Source of the DNA: Turnera subulata
Lineage: Eukaryota; Streptophyta; Magnoliopsida; Malpighiales; Passifloraceae
Length of the DNA stretch: 64,000 nt
Direction of reading: 5' to 3'
Assembly: GCA_028386065.3 (NCBI GenBank)
Contig: JAKUCV010003124.1
Span: forward strand, 62,001-126,000
The position numbers and the translations under genes were made by a program. Below, piece by piece: positions 45,496 to 58,015 of the stretch (positions within the stretch are counted from its first letter, which is position 1; each line of letters opens with the position of its first letter). The notes below the pieces were generated by a model. That model was not told the DNA's origin. It made no database searches and saw nothing but the letters and a program-made list of their open reading frames with translations.

Positions 45496-48400
45496 TGTGG
45501 AAGCCCGTACCCCAATTAAATAAAAATAAAATAATTAAAAGAAAAAGAGTTACCAAAATACTCTTGAAACCTGGGGTACAAAAACCGATGCTTCGGCATA
45601 CAAACATTTTCCATGAAAATGTATTAACAACGAGATGTCATAAAAATAAACGAGATCAGCCGGCTTAACAAATACTAAGCCATCACGGCATCACGCCGAC
45701 ATAATATCACAAATCATCTCCGGCTAACTGCCGATATAAAGATAAAACATTTATGACATCTCGAGTTATTTATCATGCAGCGGAAGATGAAAGTAATAAT
45801 AATACTCAAGATAGAAAATATCATGCATATGGCCCTATGGATCCCACCAAGAGATAATGCACAACTACCTGCTGAAGTGACTGCGTCTGATCTCCGAGTC
45901 GAAGGTATAAGTGAGTCTGCACGCTAACTAAAGTCTGAAAAACAACGGTGGCGATTATGTGAGTCGCCTACTCAGTGAACATTAAAAGTCTAAATATACA
46001 TGAAAGTGAAGTCATGCTCGTAGGGTGAGTAGCTCACGAGCACAAGTACAGCATACAAGCAAATCAGAATCACACACCATCACATAAATGTTTTATTGTA
46101 TTATAGCTCGTATTGCTTGAGCTCAGTGCGTTATCTTATTGTTATCATCATTATCATTTTTATTATTATGGGCCCTCTACTGTGAGTCAAGTCTCGGTAG
46201 CGCATCTGATCAGATCAGGGTGTGAAACCCAAATGTCGAACCTCAGAAGGGGTAGATTCTGAGGCCAAAAACCACTGATAAATCTCAAGTGGCCGCTAGC
46301 TACCTGAGGGTGCACTCAGATACACCTAACCGGTGCAAGTCTTCCAGGGGTGCACCTACATCCCCTGGGCATGCTAAACAGCTTAATGTGACCCGAGGGT
46401 ACCCAACCCTCCCTCGGGGCTACCAACCGTCACCACAGTAGAATTTAGTATTTTATCCTTTTTACATTTTTACATTTCGGTTGAGATACATTATGTTCTT
46501 CAGGGATGTGTGCACTGTAAGTGTCCCTGTTTCATCCGGCCTGCGGCCCATAATCACACATTATCACCAAGGCTTATTACATGTTATTTTTCATAGTAGG
46601 GTTTCATATAGAAGTTTAGACATGTGAGATCAATCAGGCATACAATTCCAATCATCGCGTGTAGCAAGCAAGGCAAGTAAACAAACAAACCACACCAACA
46701 TGCATTCACAAAACATATATAAAAAGACTTGTAATGTCACCTCAAAATGCAAGTTATGACTTCTTCCCGATCCGAGTCTACAGCTCCCGAGGTATCTCCC
46801 GTGCCTGAATACCGGTACATGATATAGTCACTAAACCCATTTTAGAAGTAAAACGTGTATGTACACTAATGTATGCTCTAATCGAGTAACTCCCGACCCT
46901 AACTATCCGATTATAAGATTTTCGGGTCTAAGTCCAAAAGAATATTTTATCTTCCATAACTCCAACGATTAGGGATCTAAGGTTCATTGATTTAAGTTCA
47001 TTATCAAATTCTCGGGCCTAAGGCCCACTAAATCCTTAATTGCAAATTCCGACCCGTGGCCCACTTCCTTAAGTTCATATTTTACCGATTATGAAATTGG
47101 GCTACGAGCCCGTTCTTAACATCCGTGAGTTTAATTTTCCGTGATTAGATCTTAGGTCCGTAATTTTAAGTCCATCAAAAACATCTTAGGCTCAAATTGA
47201 GATTATTGGGCCTGGGCTCGGTTTTTCCTAAAACCGTCCTAAGGTCGTTTCCGAGCCCAAGAGTTTAACAGCCTATGATCTATTCGTGTCGGTAAGTCTT
47301 CCCGGCCACACACCCTAACTCTCCGCTCTCGGTAAACCGTAATCACTAAATGTACAAATATAAATTAATGTATTTCGTAAAATAAATTCCAAAATTTAAG
47401 TGCGTAACATAACCGAGACAAATCATAGATAATTACCAACTAACACTCGTAAAAACGAGAATTATCGTCCGCCGGCAGAACCCGAGTCTTCGCCGGAAAA
47501 GTTCCCGAGCTCTTGCTGGAACAGTGCGCGCTCGCCGGATTCCGGTCACTCTCGCCGGAACAGTAACCCGACACCCCAAAGAACCGCAACTGTAACCTGG
47601 AAGGAACCCACAACAAGCTGCCAAAACCCCAAAACCAACAACTCACATCCCATTCTTTGAATTTCATATGCACAAATGACGAAATAGATTGAGAACTACA
47701 AGAGGTCACCAGAATACTCACCGGAAAACGAATCCGCAGAACCTGATGCCGGATCCAAGCCCCAAAGTCTCAATAGTGTCAACCAAACCCGCACGCACAC
47801 ACTGCCGGATCCGCCCCACAACAGCAACCTTCAAACCCGCGCCGGCCAGCACTCAAATCCGGCCATGCCTCATCAGACCCGCCACGCAAACCACTGGACA
47901 CGAGCACCTCAAATACACACACCCCCGCCGCCTCAGTACACACAACACCCACAACACCAATCAACATCAGCACCCGAAAGTAAAGGAAGCAGAAGAAAAG
48001 AGGAGTAAAGGAGACGCTTACCACGGCGGCGATGATATGGAGTTGGGCCTGTCCTCCGTACCCGTCGTCTCGCCCCACGCCCTCTGCCTCTGGGACCTTC
48101 GTCCACCACGGCTCACGACCTTGGAAGGAGAGGAAGTGGCAGCGACAGCGGCGGTGGCCTTGAGTCCCAACGACGGCGACACGGAAGGAAGAAGGAGGAG
48201 GTATGGTGGCGGCCGAATCGGGGAGGGAGAAAAAGAGACGAGTTGGCGGCGGTGTGGAGTTGAAAAGAGGAGAGAAGGAGGAGATAAGAAAAGGAGAGGA
48301 AGAGAGGAGAGTTGAGGAAGAACTCAGAAACGAAAAATAAAGGAGGATATGGTGGTGTTTGATGCCGTTGGCATCATGATTGTAGGTGGAGTGATGGGAA

Positions 48401-48838
48401 ATCGTGGGAGACAGGAGCCGTTGTGGGGGACACGGCCGTTGGAGGCTGCGGCTGAGTGGGCAGAAAACGGCAGGAAGAAAAAAGAAGGAAGGAGAAGAAA
48501 GAATGAAGAAAGTGGAAAAGAGGGGAAAAGGAAATTGGTCTAGGGTTGGCCGACCTAGTGGACGACCTGTCGTCCGCTTAGGCGCGGTCAACCCTGCCTG
48601 GTCAACTTTTTTTTTTTTTTATATATTCAAGACCTCAAAACGACGTAGTTTTAACTAAAACTACGGTAAACGTCGTGTTTCGTCCCGAAACGCGTTTTAG
48701 GCCCGACGGAACTCGAAATCAACGTGTTACCACTCGTAATTAATGAATCCAATGGTAAATAGTTTAGTTTAATTTCCATTACCGAAATCCGATTTTTTTT
48801 TTTTATAAATCAATAAAGGGAAAAACTGGGGCGTTACA
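45496..48838 (-). repeat. Right LTR (5' LTR) of element II
   Basis: Starts TGTGGAAGCCCGTACCCC and ends GGGGCGTTACA. Colinear with 39810-43056, with differences concentrated in the GC-rich leader-like part near 47500-48540. On the - strand that part has a long Pro/Ser-rich frame (48591-47779) that I regard as low-complexity leader rather than a gene. Confidence 0.88.
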
Positions 48839-48872
48839 AAGTATTTTATTGTTAAATTGGGACACGGATGTT

Positions 48873-49736
48873 TCATAGGCACCCAAATATTTTTAGGAAG
48901 GTGTAGTCGGGTTTTTGGTGAAATAAAGTTTCATGAGGCGATTTATACTGAAGAATACGAGTTGGTAAACGATTAATGAGGTGCACAGCTGTGGAAAAGG
49001 CATGATGCCAAAAATTTTGTGGAAGACCCGAGTGTGTAAGAAGGGATAACCCAGTCTCAACTAAATGCCTATTACGACGCTCAACCATGCCGTTTTGCTC
49101 ATGTGTATGAGGACAGATCAAACGATGAATGATACCTAAGGAGTTACAAATTTTACTCACTGGCCTGAATTCCTCACCCCAATTAGTTTGTAAGCTTTTT
49201 AGCTTGGTTCCGAATTGACGTTCAACAGTGCGATGGAATTGTGTAAAGATAGAAACAACATCAGATTTTTGTGCAATAGGAAAGAACCATATAAAACGAG
49301 AATAGACATCCATGAAGATAACAACGTACTTATGACCATCAGAAGATAAAACAGGGGCAGGACCCCATACATCACTATAAACCAATTCCAAGGGTTGAGA
49401 CACTTTATGATCACTAAGAGAAAGATGTAAACGATGTGATTTACCTAAAGGACAAGACTGACATGAAACCGGTTTGGACATGCCCAGAACCGAAAGTTTA
49501 TTGTGACAAAAAACATGACGAAGAACAGCACCATGGGGATGCCCCAATCGGTGATGCCATATAGAACTAGACGCACGAGTGGAAATTAAAGTAGACGGTT
49601 GTTTAGAATTGGTGGAGAGTTTGACTTGATAGAGGCCATCAATACTCGGACCGGAAATGAGCACCTTCTTGGTAACCTGATCCTTTGCACAAAAGAAAGA
49701 GGGGTAAAATTCAAAGTATGCATTGTTATCATGGGC
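48873..49736 (-). pseudogene. pol: Copia integrase (truncated)
   Basis: On the - strand a frame from 49736 to 48873 encodes the pre-integrase zinc segment (WHHRLGHPHG, CQSCPLGKSHR) and the integrase core (LVYSDVWGP, VIFMDVYSRF, QNGMVERRNRH). The second acidic position is changed, reading QTNWGEEF where QTDWGGEF-like text is usual. The frame ends at FLKIFGCL by the junction with element II. A TAA near 49737-49739 separates it from the protease frame. Confidence 0.88.
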
Positions 49737-49739
49737 AAA

Positions 49740-50938
49740 TTATTGAACAGATAAAACTGATTTGGTGATCTTAGGGACATGAAACACACGTTTAGGAATA
49801 AAATGAGATGGGTGAGAAACTGTTACAGAACCAACATGCTGAATAGGGAGTCGCATACCATTGCCTACTTGCAACTGATCAGGGCCTTTGTATTCATCAA
49901 CAGCACCAAGACTGGCAAGGTCTGGAGTGACATGGTTCGTGGCACCGCTATCCGGATACCAGGTGGTATAGCCCTGATAGTGAGGAGGAGCTGCCTGTGT
50001 AGCATAAGAGGGATGAGGAGATGGAGGAACCAGAACATGAGAAACATAAGCAGCAGGAGGGGCCAGAGGCATGGAAACACGTTGATAACACTGCAGGGCA
50101 GTGTGATTGGAACCGTTGCATATCTGGCAGCGAACAAAGGAGGAGCGGTGCTGCTGGAAACGCCCCCACGACCGCGATTATGACGGCCTCGTCCCCGACC
50201 ACGCTGTGGTTGCTGGTGAGGAGAGGGATCTGACACCTCCGGACGCACAGGAACAGACTGTGCTTGCACCAGATTGCCTTCAGGAGTAGGCACAAAGGTC
50301 GAAACATCCAATTTGGCCAAAGCATCGCCATGGAGAAATTCATGGCTAATAAGAAGACTGTGCAGTTCCTGAAATGGAATAGGATCTGGCCTAGCATTCA
50401 AGGTTGTCACAAGATCCTTAAACTCAGCCCGGAGACCACGAAAAATATACAGATTGAAATCAAGGATAGATAGAGGTCGTCCAGCAGCAGTGAGACCATC
50501 AGAGATGTGCTTGGCCCGATACAGGTAGTCAGAGACTGATTCATCCTTTTGAACCAAACGTTGAAGACATAGATGCAGCTCCATAATATGAATCTGAGAA
50601 GGAGAGGCATAGTTGGTAGCAAGGGTATCCCAGACAGCCTTAGAGGTTGGGAGATCCACAATCAATGGCATGACAGACTCAGTTACTGAGGAATAAAGAG
50701 TGCTGACCAAAAGCTGATCCTGCTGCACCCACTTGGCATGCGCAGGATTGGCGTTCGCACCGTCCATGGCAGCCGGACAGACGGTAGAACCATCAATATA
50801 ACTCCACAGGCCTTGGCCTTGAAGAAAGGCACGAACCTACGCACGCCAGATCAAATAGTTAGTGCTGGTAAGTTTGATTGAGATATAGTGTGTGGCGTTG
50901 GGTATTGGAGTTGCAGCAGCAGCAGGAACGGCAGCCAT
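49740..50938 (-). pseudogene. gag: Copia gag and protease, broken
   Basis: The gag starts with MAAVPAAAATPIPN at 50938. A stop interrupts after about 30 residues (WRA-stop-VRAF). The UBN2-type capsid part follows (ESVSDYLYRAKHISDGL, DFNLYIFRGL). The zinc knuckle CQICNGSNHTALQC is intact but lies after a frameshift near 50130-50150. The protease then reads YPDSGATNHVTPDLASL with an intact DSG. So the stop and one frameshift are the main lesions. Confidence 0.87.
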
Positions 50939-50975
50939 GGTGGAGAAGAAAAAGAACAGGATTAGGGAGATCGGC

Positions 50976-50987
50976 GCTCCGCTACCA
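50976..50987 (-). other. Primer-binding site of the second Copia
   Basis: TGGTAGCGGAGC on the - strand, about 38 bases upstream of the gag start. Confidence 0.72.
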
Positions 50988-51206
50988 AATTAAATACCAG
51001 AATATAGACTAGGGTTTGAAAATGTAATGTCTCCTATATTCATCAGTGTACACAAGTATACATATAAATACAGCAATGTACATATTTACATAGAATACAA
51101 ACTCTAACAGATAGAAGTCTATCACTTCCTGATAACTAATAGAATAGGATAATCCTTAGCATAGAATAGGATAATCCTTAGCCTTGGTGTTTATCAGTTA
51201 ATAAGG

Positions 51207-52085
51207 CACAACACAAAAGAGTCTAATAATTTAACAAAATGAATACTATTCGTCGATGTCAAGCAACCTTCTCATGATATTTTGGCTTAAAATAAAAAGT
51301 TAAAGACGAAAACCATTTAAAATCATCAAGGACGACGCGATCTCTATGTACTTTTTTGGGGGGAGAAACATAAGAAGAGCTTTTCTTTTGTTGGTGCAAA
51401 ATTGGGTAAGTTGTCCTGGAACATCATGTGCTTTCAGGCGAGTTAGTTACATTCGTTTAGCCATGAATTCATGACCAATAAAACTAGAAACAAATTAGCA
51501 AAACAAAGTAATCACAGTAATGGTCCATAGCCGAATGACTTGAAGAGGTAACCACCTCCCTCGCACGCAATACCCACAAAAAATCAAATCTAAGTACTCT
51601 TACATGTATTAGTTAAATATGTGGAGAAAACAGTTGATATCTAATAACAATGCTTTGATATTTATTCCCTTTATTCTGCTTTTACCTATTCAAACATTAA
51701 CAGTAGCACATATATCTCCGTTGCAGCCTATGATGTCAGGGAACAAACCAATCTACAACAGAGCCGCGCAAATTTAGGGTGTTGTTCAATAAAGCAATGC
51801 AAACAGAAGATCTCTGCTTTCCCAAATGCAGGGAGAGAGGAATGCTAATCAATTGACAGAAGGAAAAAAAAAAAAAGGAATTATACTGAAGTATTGTAAG
51901 ATCATTCTCCCTTGTTTGTCACCTGCCAACTTCGATAGTGGTATGATGACCCCTCTTGCACTATTCCTTTCCTGGTAAAATAAAAATTTTGAAGACATGG
52001 AATAAAATAGTTATTTCATTTTTTTTTGAGAAATATAATATCATAATTGATTGAAATAGTTTGACGCTTGACCCTTTTTTTTTTT
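51207..52085. other. Gene-free AT-rich region
   Basis: No open frame, RNA gene or recognisable repeat. An A-run of 13 lies near 51867. Confidence 0.5.
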
Positions 52086-52106
52086 AACTAAGATAGATTA
52101 TATAGT

Positions 52107-52219
52107 GTGAGCGCCTATGGTAATGGGGGTAATATTCAATCTTTGGTTTCGTTTTAAGGGTCCTGATCCCAATCAGGGTAAGGGTAGGGTTTGGTAATAT
52201 TAGGTTTGTAATTAAAAAC
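52107..52219. mobile_element. Candidate short retroposon with 21-bp duplication
   Basis: AACTAAGATAGATTATATAG at 52086 recurs with one change at 52220-52240, enclosing 113 bases that end in an A-rich AATTAAAAAC. Direct repeats of this length around a short A-ended insert fit a SINE-like retroposon. No clear A and B boxes are seen. Confidence 0.45.
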
Positions 52220-52240
52220 AACTAAGATAAATTATATAGT

Positions 52241-53279
52241 AGCAGAGTTCTCTTAATGGGGATGAGAATTCCGGTAAAATTAGTAAAAAAGAATGATATT
52301 AATTTAAGTAATTCCACACCTAATATCTAATATTCTGGGAACTTTGCTTCCCACTCAATTTTCTTTTTTAAAAAAATAAAATTTGAGGGAAGATCACTTC
52401 TTATCCCGTTTGAATCAGACTAAATTAGACAAAAAAAATAATTTTGTTTGTTAGAAATTATGAATTTTTTTCTTGAATCATGTAAACTTAATTGTTGGAT
52501 CATATTAAAAAGCCATTTTTTTGGCCCCAAAAACTTATGTGTCTTTCGTGGCAAATGCTTTTTCCAGAAAGAATTGTTGCACTGGTGCATCAAAAACACA
52601 CTGTAAAGTGTAAACCTCTCATTTACATCATTGCATCATCAATATTCAATTGGTACAGTCCCATCACAGTTATACGGCATCGCATCTTGCATCTCCCATT
52701 GTATATCTCACCCCATAAGCAGCAAGCAACCGCACCAGCAAAATCCACCAACCACACCAAAGCGCATCTGCTTCTTCTCACTACGGAATACTACCAACCA
52801 ACATAGAAGACAGAAGAACAGAGAGACAGGAAATGCGGAATGCGCGTGTCTGGACGCGCCAAAAGAACAGCGCGTGGGACCAAATTTTCTCTGACATGGG
52901 ATAGACTAATGAGTGATGATGAGCACTGTCTTTTGCCCAAACAAAGACACAGAGTTTTTTGGACTGGAGCATTCAATTTGGTGGGGGATGCATTCACCTG
53001 TTCAAATTGCTATTATTATAATCATAATAATTATCATAATTATAATAATAAATATCCATATGGGTTGGTCTAAGTGGTGAGCGATTTGATTTTCCGGAAA
53101 GACTTGATTGATTGATTCCACGTTGCGGTTGAGTCCTCGTATATAAAAAATATTCTCATCAAAAGACACCCACCACAATAAACTCAGATCGAATCAGAAT
53201 TAGTCGAACAAAGCTCTAGATATCAAATAAAAACTCAAAAAATAATCATAATAATAAATAATACTAAATAGACAACACT
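52241..53279. other. Gene-free AT-rich region
   Basis: Short frames only, none with a recognisable motif. A run of ATTATTATAATCATAATAATT-like simple sequence lies near 53010-53052. Confidence 0.45.
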
Positions 53280-53296
53280 AAAAGAACCATCAACCC

Positions 53297-53414
53297 TACC
53301 GATCATCCCTCTTGATGGGTAATTTGTAAATACTACTATAAACGTCTGCTGGGCCCTGTAATTTGCCCTGGCCTGGACTGGAGAGCCTCTCCTCAACCTA
53401 ATTTTTTTTTTTTA
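53297..53414 (+). mobile_element. Candidate short T-tailed retroposon
   Basis: AAAAGAACCATCAACCC occurs at 53280-53296 and at 53415-53431. Between them is a 118-base unit that is GC-richer than its surroundings and ends in a run of about 12 T. Target duplication of 17 bp and a 3' T-run fit T-tailed plant SINEs, but I see no polymerase III boxes, so it may be 5' truncated. Confidence 0.5.
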
Positions 53415-53431
53415 AAAAGAACCATCAACCC

Positions 53432-53879
53432 AAAAACAAAGTGCATGACAATAGTAGTAGTCATGTCCCATGGGGACCAAGTATAGTATCATAATGTCCT
53501 TTTTACACTTTGTCCTTATTGTATGAACCTAATAATATTACATCATCTCTTCTTTTATTTTATTTATGTTCTTTCTTTAAAAACAAATCAAAGTCTATAT
53601 AGCAGTATACCACATTAACATTATTTTATGTATAAATTCTCTTTCCTTTCAAGTCTCATGTCTTAAATCAAAGGCCAAAACTGACCCATTCACTCCCTTT
53701 TCTTTATGTGCTGCATTTTGGCTGCTCTGCTCTCTAGTGCTGCTCACTCTGCTTCCCTTTGCTCTGTTCTCGGAGAGGTGATTTCTCCTCTAAGCTCTGT
53801 CAGCTCTGTTTCTGTTTTGAACTCTTTAGGGGGCCATAGAAACCAAAAGTGACAGCAATCTTGAGGGGTTGGACCAAAA
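53432..53879 (+). promoter_or_regulatory. Promoter and leader region of the CCT gene
   Basis: Pyrimidine-rich sequence directly before the start codon, with CTCTGCTCTC and GCTCTGTTCTC repeats at 53720-53820, typical of plant leaders. No decisive TATA box can be assigned. Confidence 0.4.
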
Positions 53880-56800
53880 ATGTATGCAGAGACTGGGCTA
53901 TTGTTTCCTTATATGCAGAATTTCTCTCAGGATATTCAACAACTTGAAGAGTATTGCAAGTATCAAAAGGCCAATGCTTCAATGGTAACACTCATCTCCT
54001 CTGCTTTTTGTCTCTGTACTGGAAGATTGCATGTGCATGTGCTGTGGCTTTCATTTTTGTTTGCAGTTTGGCTCTGTTCTCCTTTGCTAATTTGGGTGAT
54101 CTGCATTCATTTGGCTTGATTTTGAGTTTGGTTTTGGTTGCTATAAAGTGAGGGCCTTTCAATTTTGGTTCTTTCCTGTAACTTGCTCTCTGTTGGGTTC
54201 CCGAGGAAATGGGATAGAAGAGCTATAGATTCAATGAAAATCCAGTTGTAAATTTGATTGTTTTCTTAGATTTTCCTTTTTATTGAATTAGTGAAAGGTT
54301 CGATTTGTTATTTCAGGACTTGAAATTCTTGTCATGAATACTCCTTGATGCTTTCCTTAATTTCCTTCTGGCCCTCTGCTTTGTTTATGTGAAAGTGGAG
54401 GAAAGGACTGGAAAGTTGGAACCTTTTTGTTTATGTTTTAGGCTTATTGGGGTTTCCATTTTTTCACACAAAGATGGATGTCTTTCCTTCGCTTCCATTC
54501 TCTTTCTTTGCATTTGATGAGCAACCAAATAGGGCTGAAATGGAAACAATAAGTGTTCTCTTTACATGCTGGATCCATAAAAGAAACACTACAAAAGGAA
54601 AAATGATTTCACTATCTGAAATTCCGTGTTCTTTAAGCCTTCTCCAACTTTCTGATGTGAACCAATAGGTATTTGGGATTTTGTTGTTTTTGGCTTTTTC
54701 ATCCACTTACTGAGAGAGAAAAAGAAGTAAAAGTCTTCTTTTATTTTTTTTAGTATAAAGAAGGGATGCTGGGAAAGCTGAAAAGAGAAAGTATTCTCCT
54801 CCACCTCTGCTTCATTTGGTTCTTTCCACTCAGCTTCTCTATCTCTCTTGGGTAGTTGGATGCGGTTACTAAACCTGGAAAAAAGAAATTTAAATTTAGA
54901 TTTTCCTTGAATGTGGGTTTAGTTCTTCCCTTGGGCTAAAAGTGTGTGAGTGCGTGTGTTTCCTGGAGGAGTATGATTATCATCTCAGTGCTGGTGTTTC
55001 TTTTAGAATCGTGGGTTGTTGGATGTGGTCCTTTTGCAGTGCTTGTTAAAAATGAAGTCGATTTGGCATCTAATTTTGTTGCTTTTGATCTCAACAAATT
55101 CTACTTTGGAATCTCGTGAAACAGCTAGTCCATCGTTTATTCTCGGGTAATAATTGGATCTAGAAATTTGTTTGAATTAATCAGCCATCAATCTTGGAAG
55201 TTGTTCTCTTGTAACTTAAATGAAGAGATTAGTTTGTCTCGCTGTTGATTGTGAAAGCGGTGCCTCTAAAATATACTGTATTGATTAGCCTACTTTGTAG
55301 TAAAATGTCAAGAATCACGATCATATATCATTGAAGACACCTCACACATGGTTTCATCATATATTTAGCATGACCAAACCTTATTTTTGCTTGAATAAGA
55401 AAGCGTACAATTGCGGCTGCCTCATCTATATGGCCAAAAGTGGTTAGCTTTTGTCTAGATACGTTGTCAACATTATAGAAATTGATTACAAGTTTTGAGT
55501 TATATTTGAGATCTTAGGTTGGCCAGTCATTACACAAATGTCTATTTAGGTTCTGTAGAGTTCTACTTAATGCTCAGGGCACATTGATTCATTTACTGAT
55601 GCTGATGTCTTGTATAATGTAGAGCAACGTGATTCAGACATCCACTATATCAGAATATGACCTTGGAGTAGAAGGGGATTTGTTCAAAGCACCAGAACCA
55701 ATAATCGAAGAACCAATTATGGGTCTTGATCCCATGACAGCTGCAATTTCAATGATCTCTTGTGGAGAAGAAGTTATCACTTCACAAGGACTGAAGGCGG
55801 CGGATATTGAATCAATTCAAAGTGAGCAGTTTCTGAAGGAGGTAATTTATGAGTGCGAAAAGGACTTGATGGAAAAGGCAGCAATAGAAACGCCACTTGC
55901 TGAGGTTCTGGATATTAAGATTCCCATTCTGCGGACTGATGAAAACATTATTCCGGAAAACAAAGTGCTTCCTGATGTACCATTACCAAAAAGTGTGAGC
56001 TCTGGCTGTTTAAGTTCAATGGACTGGATGCATGGGGCATCAATGAAGCCAAATTTTCTTGATTTTCCAGGAATGGATTTCGAAAATGTTTACGGGATGC
56101 GGCGAGCATACAGTGAAGGAGATATAAAGGTCAGGCTGAGTTACTTTATTATTTTCTTGTTTCTGTATATTATCATTATAGCCTTATAAGATAAGCTATG
56201 GAGTCAAATGACTCAGATCAAACCCTGGTGACTTCATTCTTTATTTACATCCGCGGCACAGTATTTGTCTGGAAGCTTTTAAATGGTTGTTAAATTTCTA
56301 GATCACACTTTAGTTATCAAAATGATACAAGCTGAAGTTGATGCTTGAAATCACTAGTATGAGAAGGCCTATCTTCTTTTAAAGACAGAACTCACATTCT
56401 CTCCTCCTATGGGAATGTTGTAGAACCATGCTACTGGATAAACAAACTTTAAAAGCATACTAAGTCCTGTCTGATCCTTCCATCGTTCCATACTAGAGTG
56501 CAGACTCTGGAAGAATAACAACAATATCAATTTCTTGTTAAAACTGGATGGTGTGCTTTTTACCTATTTAGTTCATTTTTCTAGCGTAAGCCACTGGATT
56601 CTAGTGGACCATTTCTAAGCAGTTGAGCACACAGGCCATGAATTGGCTCTGTAATGAATGTTTAGATGCTTCTGGTCATTTCCACAGGATGGGACTGGGT
56701 CACTGATACTGAGTTTTTATGACAGACTCTTGGCAATGGTAACATAAGCGTCATCCATTCTCCTTTTGAGCGACCATTAATCATCCACTGCGCTGCTGAA

Positions 56801-57168
56801 GACCGCAGGGAAAAGCTCTCCAGGTACAGAAACAAGAAGACAAAGAGGAACTTTGGCAGGAAAATTAAGGTAACGTAAAGTGATACAGTCTTTGTAAACA
56901 TGATCACTCTGACTCAGCAATTGCCTCTTATGTTGAATATTCTGTTAGAAGAATGATGCTATAAAACATGTTTTATTTGTTGGGCTGTTTTACTTGGTGA
57001 GACGTATAAAAATTTTTTGATTTGCTTTTCCCTCTTTTTGTGCATTCATAGTAAATTAGTGCTACTTTTTTCCAGTATGCTTGTAGGAAGGCTCTTGCAG
57101 ACAGTCAACCAAGGATCCGTGGAAGGTTTGCAAAGAGTGAAGAATCAGATGTTTCCAGGAGGCAATAA
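53880..57168 (+). CDS. CCT-domain protein (four exons)
   Basis: Exons are 53880-53984, 55623-56129, 56726-56869 and 57076-57168, joined in phase 0 at GT/AG sites, giving 282 residues. The N-terminus MYAETGLLFPYMQNFSQDI and the central LFKAPEPIIEEPIMGLDPMT segment are typical of a conserved plant CCT-motif family. Residues about 230-273 are the CCT domain (REKLSRYRNKKTKRNFGRKI, then KYACRKALADSQPRIRGRFA). The CCT domain binds NF-Y-type partners and DNA and directs nuclear import; CONSTANS and PRR proteins share it, but no B-box or receiver domain is present here. The first intron is 1.64 kb. CIA2-like proteins are the nearest relatives I would consider, without certainty. Confidence 0.93.
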
Positions 57169-57600
57169 CGTCTAAACTAATTCAGGAAAGAAATAGTAGA
57201 GTGGAAGACTGAAGTGTGATGCAGTAAGAGAAACCAATGATAGTAGTCTAAGCCTTGAAAAATAGAGTTGGCAGAAAGCTAAGCAGGTGCTGTTAATTAA
57301 TAAACCAGAGCCTAAATTCATGCAGAGTAGTTGATCTCTTATTTTGCTTGATGATGACATCCTCCCTAGGCAAAGGCCAAGTATAGTTTTGTATATAAAG
57401 ATGGTGTTGAATAAGTGGAAGTGGGAAAAGTTGTACTTTGTTCATATATTATCCTATGAAATGATAAATGTGTTGTAGCTCTTTATATGGTGCTTGCTTC
57501 CCACATATTTGGCAATGAATCTGAAATGTACTGCTTTTAAGTTTTTGTATGTGGTGGCGCTAATGATTGGTATTGGGTTTGTATATGCCTTAATGTTATT
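57169..57600 (+). other. 3' untranslated region of the CCT gene
   Basis: AT-rich sequence after the stop with no further coding similarity. The transcript end is not determined; the boundary given is approximate. Confidence 0.4.
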
Positions 57601-57993
57601 ATTTCTCATTGAATCAACAAACTTAACTAAATAAATCTCTGCAGCAACATCAATGGCATGTTTCTTCCAGGTCAGCAGTCAGCTTGTACGTTTACTTTTA
57701 ATGGAGACCAGGGAACTGCACATGGCATGAATTTAACAAAAAAAAATAATGTAATTGTTGCTATGGGATGGGATCTTTCATTAGGCCTTGGCATCTTCCT
57801 AAGAATCTTGAAAATTATCAATTATTCAACTGTGTCCATTGATTTGGTAGTAGCTGACTCCGATCAGCAGCAAAGAGCTGCCTAACGCACAGCTAATTTT
57901 GTAAAGCAGAGATGGTATGGTCCTATTTCTCCCTCCTTTATTTTCCCTTGTTGGATATGCATTTAGAATTGCTTTGCTACCATGATCATGACC

Positions 57994-58015
57994 TTTTTTT
58001 TTTTTTTTGATCGAA
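57994..58015 (-). mobile_element. Candidate micro-retroposon with 16-bp duplication
   Basis: TACCATGATCATGACC occurs at 57978-57993 and 58016-58031. Between them lie only a T-run and GATCGAA. On the - strand this is TTCGATC plus an A-tail between direct repeats, the signature of a very short retroposed 3' end. Confidence 0.55.

Larger units (their letters stand above)
39810..48838 (-). mobile_element. Element II: large LTR element with intact opposite-strand gene pair
   Basis: LTRs of about 3.3 kb (39810-43056 and 45496-48838) bound a 2.44-kb interior. On the - strand the LTRs run from TGTAACGCCCC to CTTCCACA, the primer-binding site TGGTAGCGGAGC lies two bases inside the 45496 boundary, and the ATTTCGAGGACGAAA-type purine region abuts 43056. 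No gag or pol is present. The interior carries two + strand genes (43246-43644, 44485-45168), both open. No 5-bp target duplication is visible (TTAAC on the left, AAGTA on the right), so a flank has been lost or recombined. The LTRs differ from those of element I, while interior and primer site are related. Confidence 0.85.
48839..51110 (-). mobile_element. 5' fragment of a second Copia element, - strand
   Basis: Reading leftward: a short LTR-like stretch from about 51109 (TGTTAGAGTTTG) to 50990, the primer-binding site at 50976-50987, a gag start at 50938, protease and integrase. The element stops inside the integrase C-terminus at about 48872 next to element II, and no reverse transcriptase, RNase H or 3' LTR is in the window. 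The LTR outer boundary is uncertain because no second copy is available for comparison. Confidence 0.85.

Noticed and set aside
47689..48315. A 208-codon + strand frame
   Set aside because: It overlaps the LTR leader region of element II and has no counterpart of equal length in the other LTR.
57658..57885. Small gene of 75 codons after the CCT gene
   Set aside because: No motif, no codon bias and no homologue recognised; it includes an A-run and is likely chance.
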